Of a stretch of 37,310 nt of DNA, positions 8,233 through 16,750 are shown piece after piece. The DNA comes from Caulobacter sp. AP07 (GTDB lineage: Bacteria; Pseudomonadota; Alphaproteobacteria; Caulobacterales; Caulobacteraceae). The position numbers and the translations under genes were made by a program. The stretch's first letter is position 1. Every line of letters starts with the position of its first letter. The stretch covers positions 1 through 37,310 of the forward strand of contig NZ_AKKF01000034.1 of the NCBI RefSeq assembly GCF_000281955.1, given 5' to 3'. Under the pieces are notes generated by a model that did not search any database, was not told where the DNA came from, and saw nothing but the letters and a program-made list of their open reading frames with translations.

Positions 8233-8294
8233 AATATCAAGAATGGGCAAAGCCAGCCTGACTTGCGCGACCGCGCTCGACTAAAGAGGAAACG

Positions 8295-9596
8295 ATGCCC
8301 GCCATTCCGCAAAGCGCGCCGACCGTAGCCACCGACACCCCGCAACAGCGCCACGGCTCGGCCTTGAGCCTGCTGGCCAGCCTGTTCTTCATGTGGGGCT
8401 TCATCACGGTCATCAACAACACGCTGCTGCCGCATCTGCGCAGCGTTTTCGTGCTGGATTACACCCGCACGACCCTGATCGAGTCGGTCTGGTTCATCGC
8501 CTATTTCGTGGCCTCGATCCCCTCGGCCAAGCTGATCGAGCGGATCGGCTACCAGAAGGCGATCGTCATCGGTCTACTGGGCATGGCGGTCGGAGCGGCC
8601 ATGATGGTCCCGGCGGCCATCCTCACTTCCTACGCCCTGGTGCTGACGGCGCTGTTCGTGATCGCCAGCGGCATCACCCTGCTGCAGGTGGCGGCCAATC
8701 CCTATGTGGCGGTGCTCGGTCCGCCCGAGACCGGCTCCTCGCGCCTGAACCTGGTACAGGCGTTCAACTCGCTGGGCACCACCCTGGCCCCGCTGTTCGC
8801 CGGCTACCTGATCCTGGGCCGCTCCAAGAGCGGCACGGCCCAGGCCGGCGTCGCCCTGACCGCCGCCGAGCGCCACGCCGACGCCCAGTCGGTGATCCTG
8901 CCCTACGTCATCGTCGCGATCGCGCTCGTGTTGCTGGCCCTGGTCATGGGTCGCGTCCGCCTGCCGACCATCGGCCAGGCGACCCAGCGCGCGTCGCGCG
9001 AGGCTCGCAAGGGCCTGTCCCTCTGGACGCACCGCAACCTGGTCTGGGGCGTGCCGGCGATCTTCATCTACCTGATCGCCGAAATCGGCGTGGCCAACCT
9101 TTTCATCAATTTCGTTTCGCAGCCGAACATCGCCGCGATCACCCACGAAGAAGCCTCGCGCTATTTGGCCATCCTGTGGGGCGGCATGATGGTCGGCCGC
9201 TTCCTGGGCAGCGTGCTGATGCGCCGCTTCACCGCCGAACACGTTCTGGCCGCCTTCTCGATCGGCGCCTTCGTGGTGATGCTGATCACCACCTTCGCCC
9301 ACGGCCCGGTGGCCATGTGGTCGCTGATCGCGGTCGGGTTCTTCCATTCGATCATGTTCCCGACCATCTTCACCCTGGGCATCCGCGGCCTGGGGCCGCT
9401 GACCGAGGAAGGCTCGGGCCTGCTGATCATGGCCATCGCCGGCGGCGCCCTGGTCATCGTCCAGGGCTGGCTGGCCGACACCTTCGGCCTGCAGTGGTCG
9501 TTCCTGCTGACGGCGGCCTGCGAGGTCTACGTGCTGTTCTACGCCCTGTGGGGCTCCAGGCCCACCAACGCCCTCCCCGACCAGCACGTCGACTAG
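8295..9596 (+). CDS. MFS sugar transporter, FucP/GluP-like
   Basis: A 433-residue major-facilitator protein with about 12 hydrophobic segments. The N-terminal block FFMWGFITVINNTLLPHLRS and the following YTRTTLIESVWFIAYF are characteristic of the L-fucose:H+ symporter / glucose-galactose transporter group of the inner membrane. FucP-type carriers also accept galactose and arabinose, whose ring stereochemistry is close to fucose. AGAGGAAACG lies directly before the ATG. It is divergent from the GH51 gene and carries the same operator type as the arabinose-pathway genes, so uptake of L-arabinose or D-galactose is the likely role. Confidence 0.88.
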   Translation: MPAIPQSAPTVATDTPQQRHGSALSLLASLFFMWGFITVINNTLLPHLRSVFVLDYTRTTLIESVWFIAYFVASIPSAKLIERIGYQKAIVIGLLGMAVGAAMMVPAAILTSYALVLTALFVIASGITLLQVAANPYVAVLGPPETGSSRLNLVQAFNSLGTTLAPLFAGYLILGRSKSGTAQAGVALTAAERHADAQSVILPYVIVAIALVLLALVMGRVRLPTIGQATQRASREARKGLSLWTHRNLVWGVPAIFIYLIAEIGVANLFINFVSQPNIAAITHEEASRYLAILWGGMMVGRFLGSVLMRRFTAEHVLAAFSIGAFVVMLITTFAHGPVAMWSLIAVGFFHSIMFPTIFTLGIRGLGPLTEEGSGLLIMAIAGGALVIVQGWLADTFGLQWSFLLTAACEVYVLFYALWGSRPTNALPDQHVD

Positions 9597-10138
9597 GGGC
9601 GCGGCCCGCGGCGGCCGGGAGAGCCTCGGCATCGCCGGCCACGGCCTGGGTCATGCCCGTCGGCGGTCTCGCTGATGTCGACCCAGGCCGGCCTGCCCGA
9701 GTTCAAGCGGCGCGCGGCCTGCATCGTCGGGGAGCTGGTTGTCTGCCGGGCCGGGCGCAGACCGGGCCTCGGTTGGTGGCCAAGGTCTGGGCCCACGCCG
9801 ACATCCGCGGCCGAACCGTCGACACCGTCCGCTTCGGCGAGCAGCAGCTCGAGATCGACCGCGATCCAGCCCGGCATGCAGGACACCGGCAACCTGACGG
9901 TCCCCAACCGCTTGCTGAATCGCGCTCGACATCCGGCCCGGCGCGCGGGAAGAGCTCACGCTACTTGTCGAGGACCAGGACGTGGCGCGAGACCCTGCCG
10001 GGCGAACGCACCTCGACGTTGAACGTCAAGACCTATGACCCGCCCCAGAACCCTACGATGGCCGAAGCAAGATCACGGCGCGGTTCGAGATGACCGTCAA
10101 GGACGGCCATCTTCGAGGCCCGGATGTTCCGTAGGATG
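9597..10138 (+). pseudogene. Probable decayed coding region, family not recognised
   Basis: No intact gene. Protein-like stretches appear on the plus strand but switch frames: VWAHADIRGRTVDTVRFGEQ near 9780-9850, LTLLVEDQDVARDPAGRTHL near 9955-10015, LPGERTSTLNVKTYD near 9997-10040, and ITARFEMTVKDGHLRGPDVP near 10071-10130. This looks like one gene broken by several indels. I cannot assign a family. The other possibility is chance open frames in GC-rich DNA. Confidence 0.35.
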
Positions 10139-10161
10139 GAGGCGCGCGCCTAGCGCGCCTC
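10139..10161 (-). terminator. Hairpin after the IlvD/Edd dehydratase gene
   Basis: A 9-bp GC-rich stem (10139-10147 with 10153-10161) closes a 5-base loop, 8 bases beyond the dehydratase stop on the minus strand. There is no long T-run. Confidence 0.6.
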
Positions 10162-10168
10162 TTCAGCC

Positions 10169-11971
10169 CTAGTGGTTGTCGCGCGGCAGGCCCTTGGTCT
10201 GGGCGATGCGCTGGTACTTGACCGCCGGCTCCAGCACCGCCCCGGTCTCCATCTGGCCGACAATAGCGCGCTGGATCTCCTGCCAAGGCGTCTGGCTCTC
10301 TGGATAGACGAAGCCGCCAGCCGCATCGAGCGCCGCGCGTCGGGCGACGATCTCCTCGGGGGTGATCAGCACGTCGACCCGCGACTTGCGCAGGTCGACG
10401 CGGACCCGGTCGCCGGACTTCAGCAGCGCCAGCCCGCCGCCGGCGGCGGCCTCCGGCGAGGCGTTGAGAATCGACGGCGAGCCCGAGGTGCCCGACTGCC
10501 GCCCGTCACCCAGGCAGGGCAACTGGTGGATCCCCTGCTTGATCAGATAATCCGGGGCTCGCATGTTCACGACCTCGGCCGCGCCTGGATAACCGATCGG
10601 CCCGGCCCCGCGCATGAACAGCACGCTGCGCTCGGTGATGCCGACCGACGGGTCGTCGATCCGGCGGTGGTAGTCCTCGGGCCCGTCGAACACCACCGCA
10701 TCGCCTTCGAAGGCGTCCGGGTCGTTCGGATCGGAAAGATAGCGGTCGCGGAACTCGGCGGTGATCACGCTGGTCTTCATGATCGCCGAATTGAACAGGT
10801 TGCCGCGCATGACCACGAAGCCGGCGCGCTCGACCAATGGCTTGTCGAAGGGACGGATCACCGCCTCGTCCTCGATCACCGCGCCGCGGCAGGCGTCGCC
10901 CAGGCTCTGGCCGGAAACGGTCAGCGCGCCCTCGCGGATCAGGCCCTGGGTCATCAGCTGGTTGACCACGGCCGGCACGCCGCCGGCCCGGTAATAGTCC
11001 TCGCCCAGATACTCACCGGCCGGCTGCAGGTTCACGAGCAGGGGCACTTCCTCGCCATGGGTCTGCCAGTCGTCCACCGTCAGCTCGACACCGATGTGGC
11101 GGGCCAGGGCGTTGAGATGGATGGGGGCGTTGGTCGAGCCCCCGATCGCCGAATTGACGACCACGGCGTTGAGGAAGGCGTCGCGGGTCAGGATGTCGGA
11201 CGGCTTGATGTCCTGCTCGACCAGATCGACGATCCGCAAGCCGGTCTCATAGGCGTTCTGCTGCCGGTCGCGATAGGGTGCCGGGATGGCCGCCGAGCCG
11301 GTCAGCGACATGCCCAGCGCCTCGGTCAGCGAGTTCATGGTCGTGGCCGTGCCCATGGTGTTGCAATAGCCGGTCGAGGGGGCCGAGCTGGCGACCAGCT
11401 TGATGAAGCCGGCGCGGTCGATCTCGCCGGCCGCCAGCATCTCGCGAGCCCTCCAGACGATGGTGCCCGAGCCGGTGCGCTGGCCCTTGTGCCAGCCGTT
11501 CAGCATGGGCCCCACGGACAGGGCGATGGCCGGGATATTGACCGTGGCGGCGGCCATCAGGCAGGCCGGGGTGGTCTTGTCGCAGCCGATGGTCAGGACG
11601 ACGCCGTCGATCGGATAGCCGTAGAGCGTTTCGACCAGACCCAGATAGGCGAGGTTGCGATCGAGCCCCGCGGTGGGTCGCTTGCCGGTTTCCTGGATCG
11701 GATGGACCGGAAACTCCAGGGCGATGCCGCCAGCGGTGCGGATGCCTTCCCGGACGCGCTCGGCCAGGACCAGGTGATGCCGGTTGCAGGGCGACAGGTC
11801 GCTGCCGGTCTGGGCGATGCCGATGATCGGGCGGCCCGACTGCAACTCTTCCAGCGACAGGCCGAAGTTCAGATAGCGCTCCAGATAGAGCGCCGTCATG
11901 TCGACGTTGTCCGGATTGTCGAACCAGGCGCGCGAACGAAGGGCGCGAGGCGGAACGGCGGCAGAGCTCAT
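10169..11971 (-). CDS. IlvD/Edd-family sugar-acid dehydratase (probable L-arabonate dehydratase)
   Basis: A 600-residue dehydratase with cluster-ligand cysteines in SPCNRHH (Cys62), TIGCDKTTP (Cys130) and GYCNTMGTA (Cys203), the set of [2Fe-2S] pentonate dehydratases. The first block ([20 protein letters not shown]) resembles the C. crescentus D-xylonate dehydratase as I recall it. Family substrates include L-arabonate, D-xylonate, D-fuconate and D-galactonate. The nearby AraD1-type and KGSA dehydrogenase genes favour L-arabonate, giving L-2-keto-3-deoxyarabonate. AAGGA precedes the ATG at 11971. Its promoter carries the GntR-type operator, divergent from the GH27 gene. Confidence 0.9.
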   Translation of the reverse strand: MSSAAVPPRALRSRAWFDNPDNVDMTALYLERYLNFGLSLEELQSGRPIIGIAQTGSDLSPCNRHHLVLAERVREGIRTAGGIALEFPVHPIQETGKRPTAGLDRNLAYLGLVETLYGYPIDGVVLTIGCDKTTPACLMAAATVNIPAIALSVGPMLNGWHKGQRTGSGTIVWRAREMLAAGEIDRAGFIKLVASSAPSTGYCNTMGTATTMNSLTEALGMSLTGSAAIPAPYRDRQQNAYETGLRIVDLVEQDIKPSDILTRDAFLNAVVVNSAIGGSTNAPIHLNALARHIGVELTVDDWQTHGEEVPLLVNLQPAGEYLGEDYYRAGGVPAVVNQLMTQGLIREGALTVSGQSLGDACRGAVIEDEAVIRPFDKPLVERAGFVVMRGNLFNSAIMKTSVITAEFRDRYLSDPNDPDAFEGDAVVFDGPEDYHRRIDDPSVGITERSVLFMRGAGPIGYPGAAEVVNMRAPDYLIKQGIHQLPCLGDGRQSGTSGSPSILNASPEAAAGGGLALLKSGDRVRVDLRKSRVDVLITPEEIVARRAALDAAGGFVYPESQTPWQEIQRAIVGQMETGAVLEPAVKYQRIAQTKGLPRDNH

Positions 11972-12078
11972 GACGATCCTTGGGTCGGCGACAGCGGGAG
12001 GGCTCGGCAGGACATCACGAGGATTGCGCCGCCATCCGGCGGAACGATCGACATCCCGTTCATTTCACCTCTGTTTAT

Positions 12079-12113
12079 TTGTCTGACTATACCGCAAACG
12101 ACGCGGCGTCAAC
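12079..12113 (-). promoter_or_regulatory. Dehydratase promoter with overlapping GntR-type operator
   Basis: On the minus strand TTGACGC (12106-12112), 12 bases, then GGTATAGT fits the Caulobacter promoter pattern. The operator TAGTCAGACAA (plus-strand TTGTCTGACTA, 12079-12089) starts at the third base of TATAGT. The plus-strand 11-mer is identical to the one at the AraD1 promoter. Confidence 0.7.
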
Positions 12114-12189
12114 GTGCGAGCTACGCTGCTCGACAAGTGCGGCAAGCCGTGTTTTGCAATTGAAGACACAGGAAATCCATCGCTGGCTG

Positions 12190-12200
12190 TTGTCAGACGA
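12190..12200 (+). promoter_or_regulatory. Putative GntR operator before GH27
   Basis: TTGTCAGACGA fits T-N-GT-NNN-AC-N-A, 21 bases before the GH27 ATG. No convincing -35/-10 pair could be placed around it. Confidence 0.5.
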
Positions 12201-12221
12201 TAGGCAAACTTGGAGAGAATC

Positions 12222-13592
12222 ATGGGTTCGAAAAATCCAGCGGCGACGACGGAATTCCGCGCCCTTCGCCGGGCCCTGCTGGCCGCCGCAACCATCGCGC
12301 CCTGGCTGGGCGGGGCTGTCCAGGCCGCCGATTCCCTGGCCTTCCGCCGCCTGGCGCCGACACCGCCGATGGGCTGGAACAGCTGGGACAGCTTCGCCAC
12401 TACCCTGACGGAAGACCAGGCCATCGACAACGCCAAGGTGATGGCCAAGGTGCTGCTGCCGCACGGCTACGACGTCTTCACGGTCGACATCCAGTGGTAC
12501 GAGCCCGGCGCGGTCGGCTTCGACTATCGCCAAGACGCCAGCCTGGCCCTGGACCCGTGGGGCCGCCTGCTGCCGGCGGTCAACCGCTTCCCCTCGTCGG
12601 CCGACGGCGCGGGCTTCAAGCCGTTGGGCGACCGGCTGCACGCCCTGGGCCTGAAGTTCGGCATCCATCTGATGCGCGGCGTTCCCCGCCAGGCGGCCGA
12701 TCGCAACCTGCCGATCCTCGGCGCGTCCGCGCGCTGTGGCGACATCGCCGACCGCGCCAGCCTCTGCCCGTGGAATCCGGACATGTACGGGGTCGATATG
12801 AGCAAGCCCGGCGCTCAGGCCTATTACGACAGCGTCTTCAAGCTGCTGGCCGCCTGGGGCGTCGACTACGTCAAGGTCGACGACATGAGCCGGCCCTATC
12901 ACGACCACGCGCCAGAGATCGAGGCCGTGCGCAAGGCCATCGACGCCTGCGGCCGGCCGATGGTGCTCAGCCTATCCCCGGGCGAGACGCCGCTCGACGC
13001 CGCCGCTCACGTCCAACGCCATGCCAACCTCTGGCGGATCAGCGATGACTTCTGGGATCAGTGGCCGCTGCTGCTGGAGCAGTTCGGGCGGCTCGAACGC
13101 TGGAACCCGCACCGCGTTCCCGGCTGCTGGCCCGACGCCGACATGCTGCCGCTGGGCGTGCTGGACCTGGGCAAGCGCACGACCCGGTTCACGCCCGACG
13201 AGCAGCGCACCATGATGACCTTGTGGTCGATCGCCCGCTCGCCGCTGATCATGGGCGGCGACCTGCGCAAGCTGGATCCGGCCACCAAGGCGTTGCTGAC
13301 CAACGACGAAGTGCTGGCGGTGAACCAGCGCAGCAGCGGCAACCGGCCGCTGTTCAATCGCGATGGCTTGATCGCCTGGACGGCGGAGGTTCCCGGATCA
13401 CGCGCCTGCTACCTGGCGCTGTTCAATACCCGGGACGTCGCGGCGACGGTGTCGGTGGACTTGGCGACGCTGGGCGTGAAGGGGCGTGTGCGGGTGCGAG
13501 ACCTCTGGGCGCGCAAGGATGAAGGCGAGACGACTTTGCGACTTGAACGCGCCTTGCCCGCCCATGGCGCGGGGTTGTATCGCCTCGGCTAG
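12222..13592 (+). CDS. GH27 glycosidase (alpha-galactosidase or beta-L-arabinopyranosidase-like), secreted
   Basis: A 456-residue GH27 protein. The N-terminal hydrophobic segment ending AVQAA (about residue 36) suggests a signal peptide. TPPMGWNSWDSF at about 47-58 is the family hallmark. YVKVDDMS holds the probable nucleophile Asp220, and WRISDDFWDQW the probable acid/base Asp276. The DDCW substrate-binding block of classical alpha-galactosidases reads DIQW here (Asp89-Trp92), and the CEW block is replaced by SPGE (252-255), so specificity may differ. The ATG at 12222 is chosen because GGAGAG lies just upstream; a TTG at 12210 is unlikely. It sits divergent from the arabonate dehydratase and beneath the same operator type, pointing to arabinose- or galactose-containing glycans. 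Confidence 0.88.
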   Translation: MGSKNPAATTEFRALRRALLAAATIAPWLGGAVQAADSLAFRRLAPTPPMGWNSWDSFATTLTEDQAIDNAKVMAKVLLPHGYDVFTVDIQWYEPGAVGFDYRQDASLALDPWGRLLPAVNRFPSSADGAGFKPLGDRLHALGLKFGIHLMRGVPRQAADRNLPILGASARCGDIADRASLCPWNPDMYGVDMSKPGAQAYYDSVFKLLAAWGVDYVKVDDMSRPYHDHAPEIEAVRKAIDACGRPMVLSLSPGETPLDAAAHVQRHANLWRISDDFWDQWPLLLEQFGRLERWNPHRVPGCWPDADMLPLGVLDLGKRTTRFTPDEQRTMMTLWSIARSPLIMGGDLRKLDPATKALLTNDEVLAVNQRSSGNRPLFNRDGLIAWTAEVPGSRACYLALFNTRDVAATVSVDLATLGVKGRVRVRDLWARKDEGETTLRLERALPAHGAGLYRLG

Positions 13593-13599
13593 AGTCCTG

Positions 13600-13710
13600 C
13601 AAAATCCGTCGCCTCGGACAAGGCGGAGCGCCGATCCGGAACGCCGGATGCGCAAACATTCTCGCCCCGATCCCGAATCTGCGCACTGCGCGCTCGTCCG
13701 GGGATGACAA
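13600..13710. repeat. Possible REP-like extragenic palindromic element
   Basis: Between the convergent GH27 and GntR genes lies DNA with a 6-bp stem (ATCCGG / CCGGAT, 13634-13649, 4-base loop) and, on the minus strand, a TCATCCCCGGACGAGCGCGC stretch with a GCGCAGTGCGC core. This is the style of the multi-copy intergenic palindromes common in alphaproteobacterial genomes. Only one copy is in the window. It may also serve as a bidirectional terminator. Confidence 0.35.
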
Positions 13711-13730
13711 CGGCTTTGGGGCTTGCCCTC

Positions 13731-14483
13731 CTACCCCTTCGGCTCGATCGCCGCCCGGGTATCCTCGAGCGCCAGCCCCACCAGCCGCTCCATCGCCTCG
13801 CGCGCCTGGTCCGGCCGGCCGGCGGCGATGGCGTCGAACACCTTCCAGTGGTCGGGCATCGGGTCGCGAGGCAGTTCGCGCTTGCGCTGCTTGAAGATGG
13901 TGGTCCAGCGCACGGCCGCGCCAATGCTGCTCGACAAGGTGAACAGCGCCGCGTTGCCCGTGGCTTCCAGCACGGTGTCGTGAAAGTCGCGGTCGGCAGC
14001 CTGGCCGGCCTCGGTGGCCAGGGTCCGGCTTTCCATCTGGATCAGCGCCTTGCGCATGCGCTCCAGTTGGCCGTCGTCGCGGCGCTCGGCGGCCAGGGCC
14101 GCGGCGGCCGGCTCGACGATCATGCGCAGTTCGTACAGCCCCTTGAGGAACTCCTCACTAGGCTCGGACTCGAAGAACCAGGCCAGAACCTCCGGGTCCA
14201 GCAGGCTCCAGCGGTGGCGCTCGGTCACCCGGGTGCCGGTCTTGGGACGGCTCTCGACCAGCCCCTTGGCCGCCAGGATCCGAATGGCTTCGCGATAGGC
14301 GCTGCGCGAAACCTGCAGCTGCTCGCTGGAATCGATCTCGTTGTTGAGGATGTCGCCCGGAGCATACTGGCCAGAGACGATGGCCACGCCGAGGGTGCGG
14401 GCGATTGAGCCATGGATCCGGCTGGTCGAGAGTCCGTCCCGCGCCAACTCCCCGTCTCCAGCCCTGTCCTTCTTCTTCGCCAC
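13731..14483 (-). CDS. GntR-family regulator, FadR/FCD subfamily
   Basis: A 250-residue repressor-type regulator. The N-terminal winged helix (about residues 17-85) includes the subfamily pattern SEQLQVSRSAYREAIRILAAKGLVESRPKTGTRV. The C-terminal all-helical FCD domain (about 100-240) has LYELRMIVEPAAAALAAERR and a DRDFHDTVLEATGN block, whose Asp and His usually bind a metal and the sugar-acid effector. The GTG at 14483 is chosen because GGAAGCGGAG precedes it at the right distance; the open frame continues upstream to 14612 without a ribosome site. It is divergent from the arabinose operon. FCD regulators bind T-N-GT-NNN-AC-N-A palindromes, which occur at seven places here, so it is the likely regulator of the arabinose and glycan genes, with a pathway sugar acid as effector (inference). 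Confidence 0.9.
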   Translation of the reverse strand: MAKKKDRAGDGELARDGLSTSRIHGSIARTLGVAIVSGQYAPGDILNNEIDSSEQLQVSRSAYREAIRILAAKGLVESRPKTGTRVTERHRWSLLDPEVLAWFFESEPSEEFLKGLYELRMIVEPAAAALAAERRDDGQLERMRKALIQMESRTLATEAGQAADRDFHDTVLEATGNAALFTLSSSIGAAVRWTTIFKQRKRELPRDPMPDHWKVFDAIAAGRPDQAREAMERLVGLALEDTRAAIEPKG

Positions 14484-14812
14484 GCCCGCTCCGCTTCCTG
14501 TCCAGTCGACCGCCGGAACCGCGTCCGACCCGCCGATCTCGACGCAGCGCGACACTAGCGAGACTGTTTGTCCGACGACAAGGGATTTCGGAACCCCGCG
14601 CGGCGCGCCCATCGTCGTCCCACGACACCGTGAAAAGTATGATGACTGACCAAGTCCGGCGCGGCCTCACCTTTGAGGACCGAGCCGCGCCCCAAAAGGG
14701 GCCGTACGCCACGACCTTCGAGCCCGCCCGACGCTGCTCCGGGTTTGACAGCCGACCGCAGATCGCTATTTGTCTGACTAAATAATCCACGCCTTGAGAG
14801 GTAGCGACAGCC
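14484..14812. other. Divergent control region, GntR / arabinose operon
   Basis: 329 bases, non-coding apart from the unlikely upstream extension of the GntR frame. It carries the AraD1 promoter and operator near the right end. I see no second palindrome near the GntR start, so autoregulation is not evident. Confidence 0.6.
14745..14780 (+). promoter_or_regulatory. Arabinose operon promoter with overlapping GntR operator
   Basis: TTGACAG (14745-14751), 13 bases, then GCTATTTG (14765-14772) is a good match to the Caulobacter housekeeping promoter. The operator TTGTCTGACTA (14770-14780) overlaps the -10. The 11-mer is identical to that at the dehydratase promoter. Confidence 0.75.
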
Positions 14813-15808
14813 ATGGTGCTGCGGTTCGTGCAACTGAGAGAACAGGGCGGTACGCGAATCCTCGCGGCGGTCAACGACGCGGGCCAGGCCTGGCGGGTTG
14901 AGGTGGCCGACACCCTGCTGGCCCTCGCCCAAGCCGCCTTGGCGACCAGCGCCAGCTTGACCGAGGCCGCCCAGAGCCGCCCGCTTGGGGCCGAGATCGA
15001 CCTCCCCGCCGCCCTGGCCGAAGGCCGCGTCCTGGCTCCAATCGACCATCCCGACCCCGCTCACCTGATCCTCACCGGCACCGGCCTGACCCACCTCGGC
15101 TCGGCCGAGGGGCGCGACAAGATGCACAAGGCGGCGCAAGCGGGCGAACAGCTGACCGACTCGATGCGGATGTTCCTGATGGGCGTCGAGGGCGGCAAGC
15201 CCGAGACCGGCGTCGTTGGGGCTCAGCCGGAATGGTTCTACAAGGGCGACGGCTCGCACGTGGTCGGCCCAGGCAGTCCCCTCACCTCGCCGGCCTTCGC
15301 CCAGGACGGCGGCGAGGAGCCGGAGATCGCCGGCGTCTACCTGATCGGCCCCGACGGCGCGCCCTACCGCCTGGGCTTCTGCCTGGCCAACGAGTTCTCC
15401 GACCACATCGTCGAACGCGGCAACTATCTGTGGCTGGCGCACTCCAAGCTGCGCCAGGCGGCCCTGGGTCCCGAACTTCTGACCGGCGAACTGCCGGCCG
15501 ACGTGCGTGGCGCCAGCCGTATCCTGCGCGGCGATAAGGTCGTCTGGGAAAAGCCCTTCCTGTCGGGCGAGGCCAACATGTCCCACACCATCGCCAATCT
15601 CGAGCACCATCACTTCAAGTACGAGATCTTCCGCCGGCCAGGCGACGTCCACGTCCACTTCTTCGGCACCGCCACCCTGTCGTTCTCCGAAGGCTTTCAG
15701 ACCCGCGTGGACGACATCTTCGAGATCAGCGCCGCGCCGTTCCTCTATCCGGTCCGCAACAGTCTGGCCCAGGCGCCCGAGCGTCCCGTGACGGTGCGCA
15801 GCCTGTGA
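14813..15808 (+). CDS. araD1: AraD1/GguC-type FAH-family protein (L-2-keto-3-deoxyarabonate dehydratase)
   Basis: A 331-residue fumarylacetoacetate-hydrolase-fold protein. Its start (MVLRFVQLREQGG) and the LILTGTGLTHLGSAEGRDKMH block resemble the GguC / AraD1 family. The metal-binding region is in the second half (GEEPEIAGVY, then LGFCLANEFSDHIVE). In AraD1 pathways this protein converts L-2-keto-3-deoxyarabonate to alpha-ketoglutarate semialdehyde. It heads the operon: the stop overlaps the next gene's GTG by four bases (GTGA), a typical sign of translational coupling. GAGAGG precedes the ATG. XylX of the xylose route is a longer relative and fits less well. Confidence 0.87.
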   Translation: MVLRFVQLREQGGTRILAAVNDAGQAWRVEVADTLLALAQAALATSASLTEAAQSRPLGAEIDLPAALAEGRVLAPIDHPDPAHLILTGTGLTHLGSAEGRDKMHKAAQAGEQLTDSMRMFLMGVEGGKPETGVVGAQPEWFYKGDGSHVVGPGSPLTSPAFAQDGGEEPEIAGVYLIGPDGAPYRLGFCLANEFSDHIVERGNYLWLAHSKLRQAALGPELLTGELPADVRGASRILRGDKVVWEKPFLSGEANMSHTIANLEHHHFKYEIFRRPGDVHVHFFGTATLSFSEGFQTRVDDIFEISAAPFLYPVRNSLAQAPERPVTVRSL

Positions 15809-16737
15809 CCCGGAACCGCATCCGCATCGCCCTGGTTGGCCTGGGCAAGATAGCCCGCGACCAGCACCTGCCGGCCCTGGCGGGCGACAACCGGTTCGAA
15901 CTGGCCGCCATCGTCAGCCGCAACGCCGACCTGGACGGCGTGGCGCACTTCACGGCCCTGGAAGACCTGCTGGCCAGCGACGTCAGTATCGACGCGGTGT
16001 CGCTGTGCACGCCGCCGCAGCCTCGCCACCGCCTGGCCCACATGGCGCTGGCCGCCGGCAAGCACGTGATGCTGGAAAAGCCACCGGGCGCGACGTTGAG
16101 CGAGGTCGAGGATCTGCGCCTGACCGCCGCCGCCCGCGGCCTGACCCTGCAGACCACCTGGCATTCGCGCCATGCCCCCGGGGTCGAGCCGGCCCGCGTC
16201 TGGCTGGCCGACCGGACGATCCAGGCCGTGCGCATCGCGTGGAAGGAAGATGTCCGCGTCTGGCATCCGGGCCAGGATTGGATCTGGGAAGCCGGCGGGC
16301 TGGGCGTGTTCGACCCGGGCATCAACGCCCTGTCGATCGTCACCCGAATCCTGCCCCGGCCGTTCTTTCTCACCCAGGCCGTGCTGCACGTGCCGGAGAA
16401 CCGCCAGTCGCCCATCCAGGCCGAGCTGGATTTCGTCGACGCGGTCGGCGTGCCGATCACCGCTGAATTCGACTTCCTGCAGACCGGCCCGCAGAGCTGG
16501 GACATCGAGATCGAAACGACCGACGGTCTGCTGAAACTGTCGCACGGCGGCTCCAAGCTGTGGATCGACGGTGCCCTGATTCTGGAGGCGCCGGACGCCG
16601 AGTATGCCGGGCTGTACGACGCCTTCGCTCAGCTGGTCGAAGGCCACGCCAGCGACGTCGACGTCAGCCCCTTACGCCACGTGGCCGACGCCTTCCTGCT
16701 GGGCCGCCGCGTCGTCGCCCCCGCCTTTGTCGAATAG
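15805..16737 (+). CDS. Gfo/Idh/MocA sugar dehydrogenase (L-arabinose / D-galactose 1-dehydrogenase-like)
   Basis: A 310-residue NAD(P)-dependent enzyme with the Rossmann motif VGLGKIA (11-17) and the family EKPPG motif (Glu91, Lys92). The block [17 protein letters not shown] is characteristic of the galactose 1-dehydrogenase / L-arabinose 1-dehydrogenase branch. It would oxidise the aldopyranose to the 1,5- or 1,4-lactone. Such enzymes usually act on both L-arabinose and D-galactose. It starts with GTG overlapping the AraD1 stop, and the KGSA dehydrogenase gene follows 13 bases later. Confidence 0.87.
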   Translation: MTRNRIRIALVGLGKIARDQHLPALAGDNRFELAAIVSRNADLDGVAHFTALEDLLASDVSIDAVSLCTPPQPRHRLAHMALAAGKHVMLEKPPGATLSEVEDLRLTAAARGLTLQTTWHSRHAPGVEPARVWLADRTIQAVRIAWKEDVRVWHPGQDWIWEAGGLGVFDPGINALSIVTRILPRPFFLTQAVLHVPENRQSPIQAELDFVDAVGVPITAEFDFLQTGPQSWDIEIETTDGLLKLSHGGSKLWIDGALILEAPDAEYAGLYDAFAQLVEGHASDVDVSPLRHVADAFLLGRRVVAPAFVE

Positions 16738-16750
16738 AGCGAGCCTACCG

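Larger units (their letters stand above)
7986..8294. other. Divergent control region, GH51 / MFS transporter
   Basis: A 309-base non-coding stretch. It holds two copies of the GntR-type palindrome (8091-8101 and 8222-8232), a recognisable MFS promoter, and a leader of about 100 bases for GH51. Confidence 0.7.

Noticed and set aside
12210-12221. TTG at 12210 as the GH27 start.
   Set aside because: The ribosome site GGAGAG overlaps it; the ATG at 12222 is correctly spaced.
14484-14612. Extension of the GntR gene to an upstream start at 14612.
   Set aside because: No ribosome site, and the extra residues lie outside the GntR fold. The GTG at 14483 has a good ribosome site.
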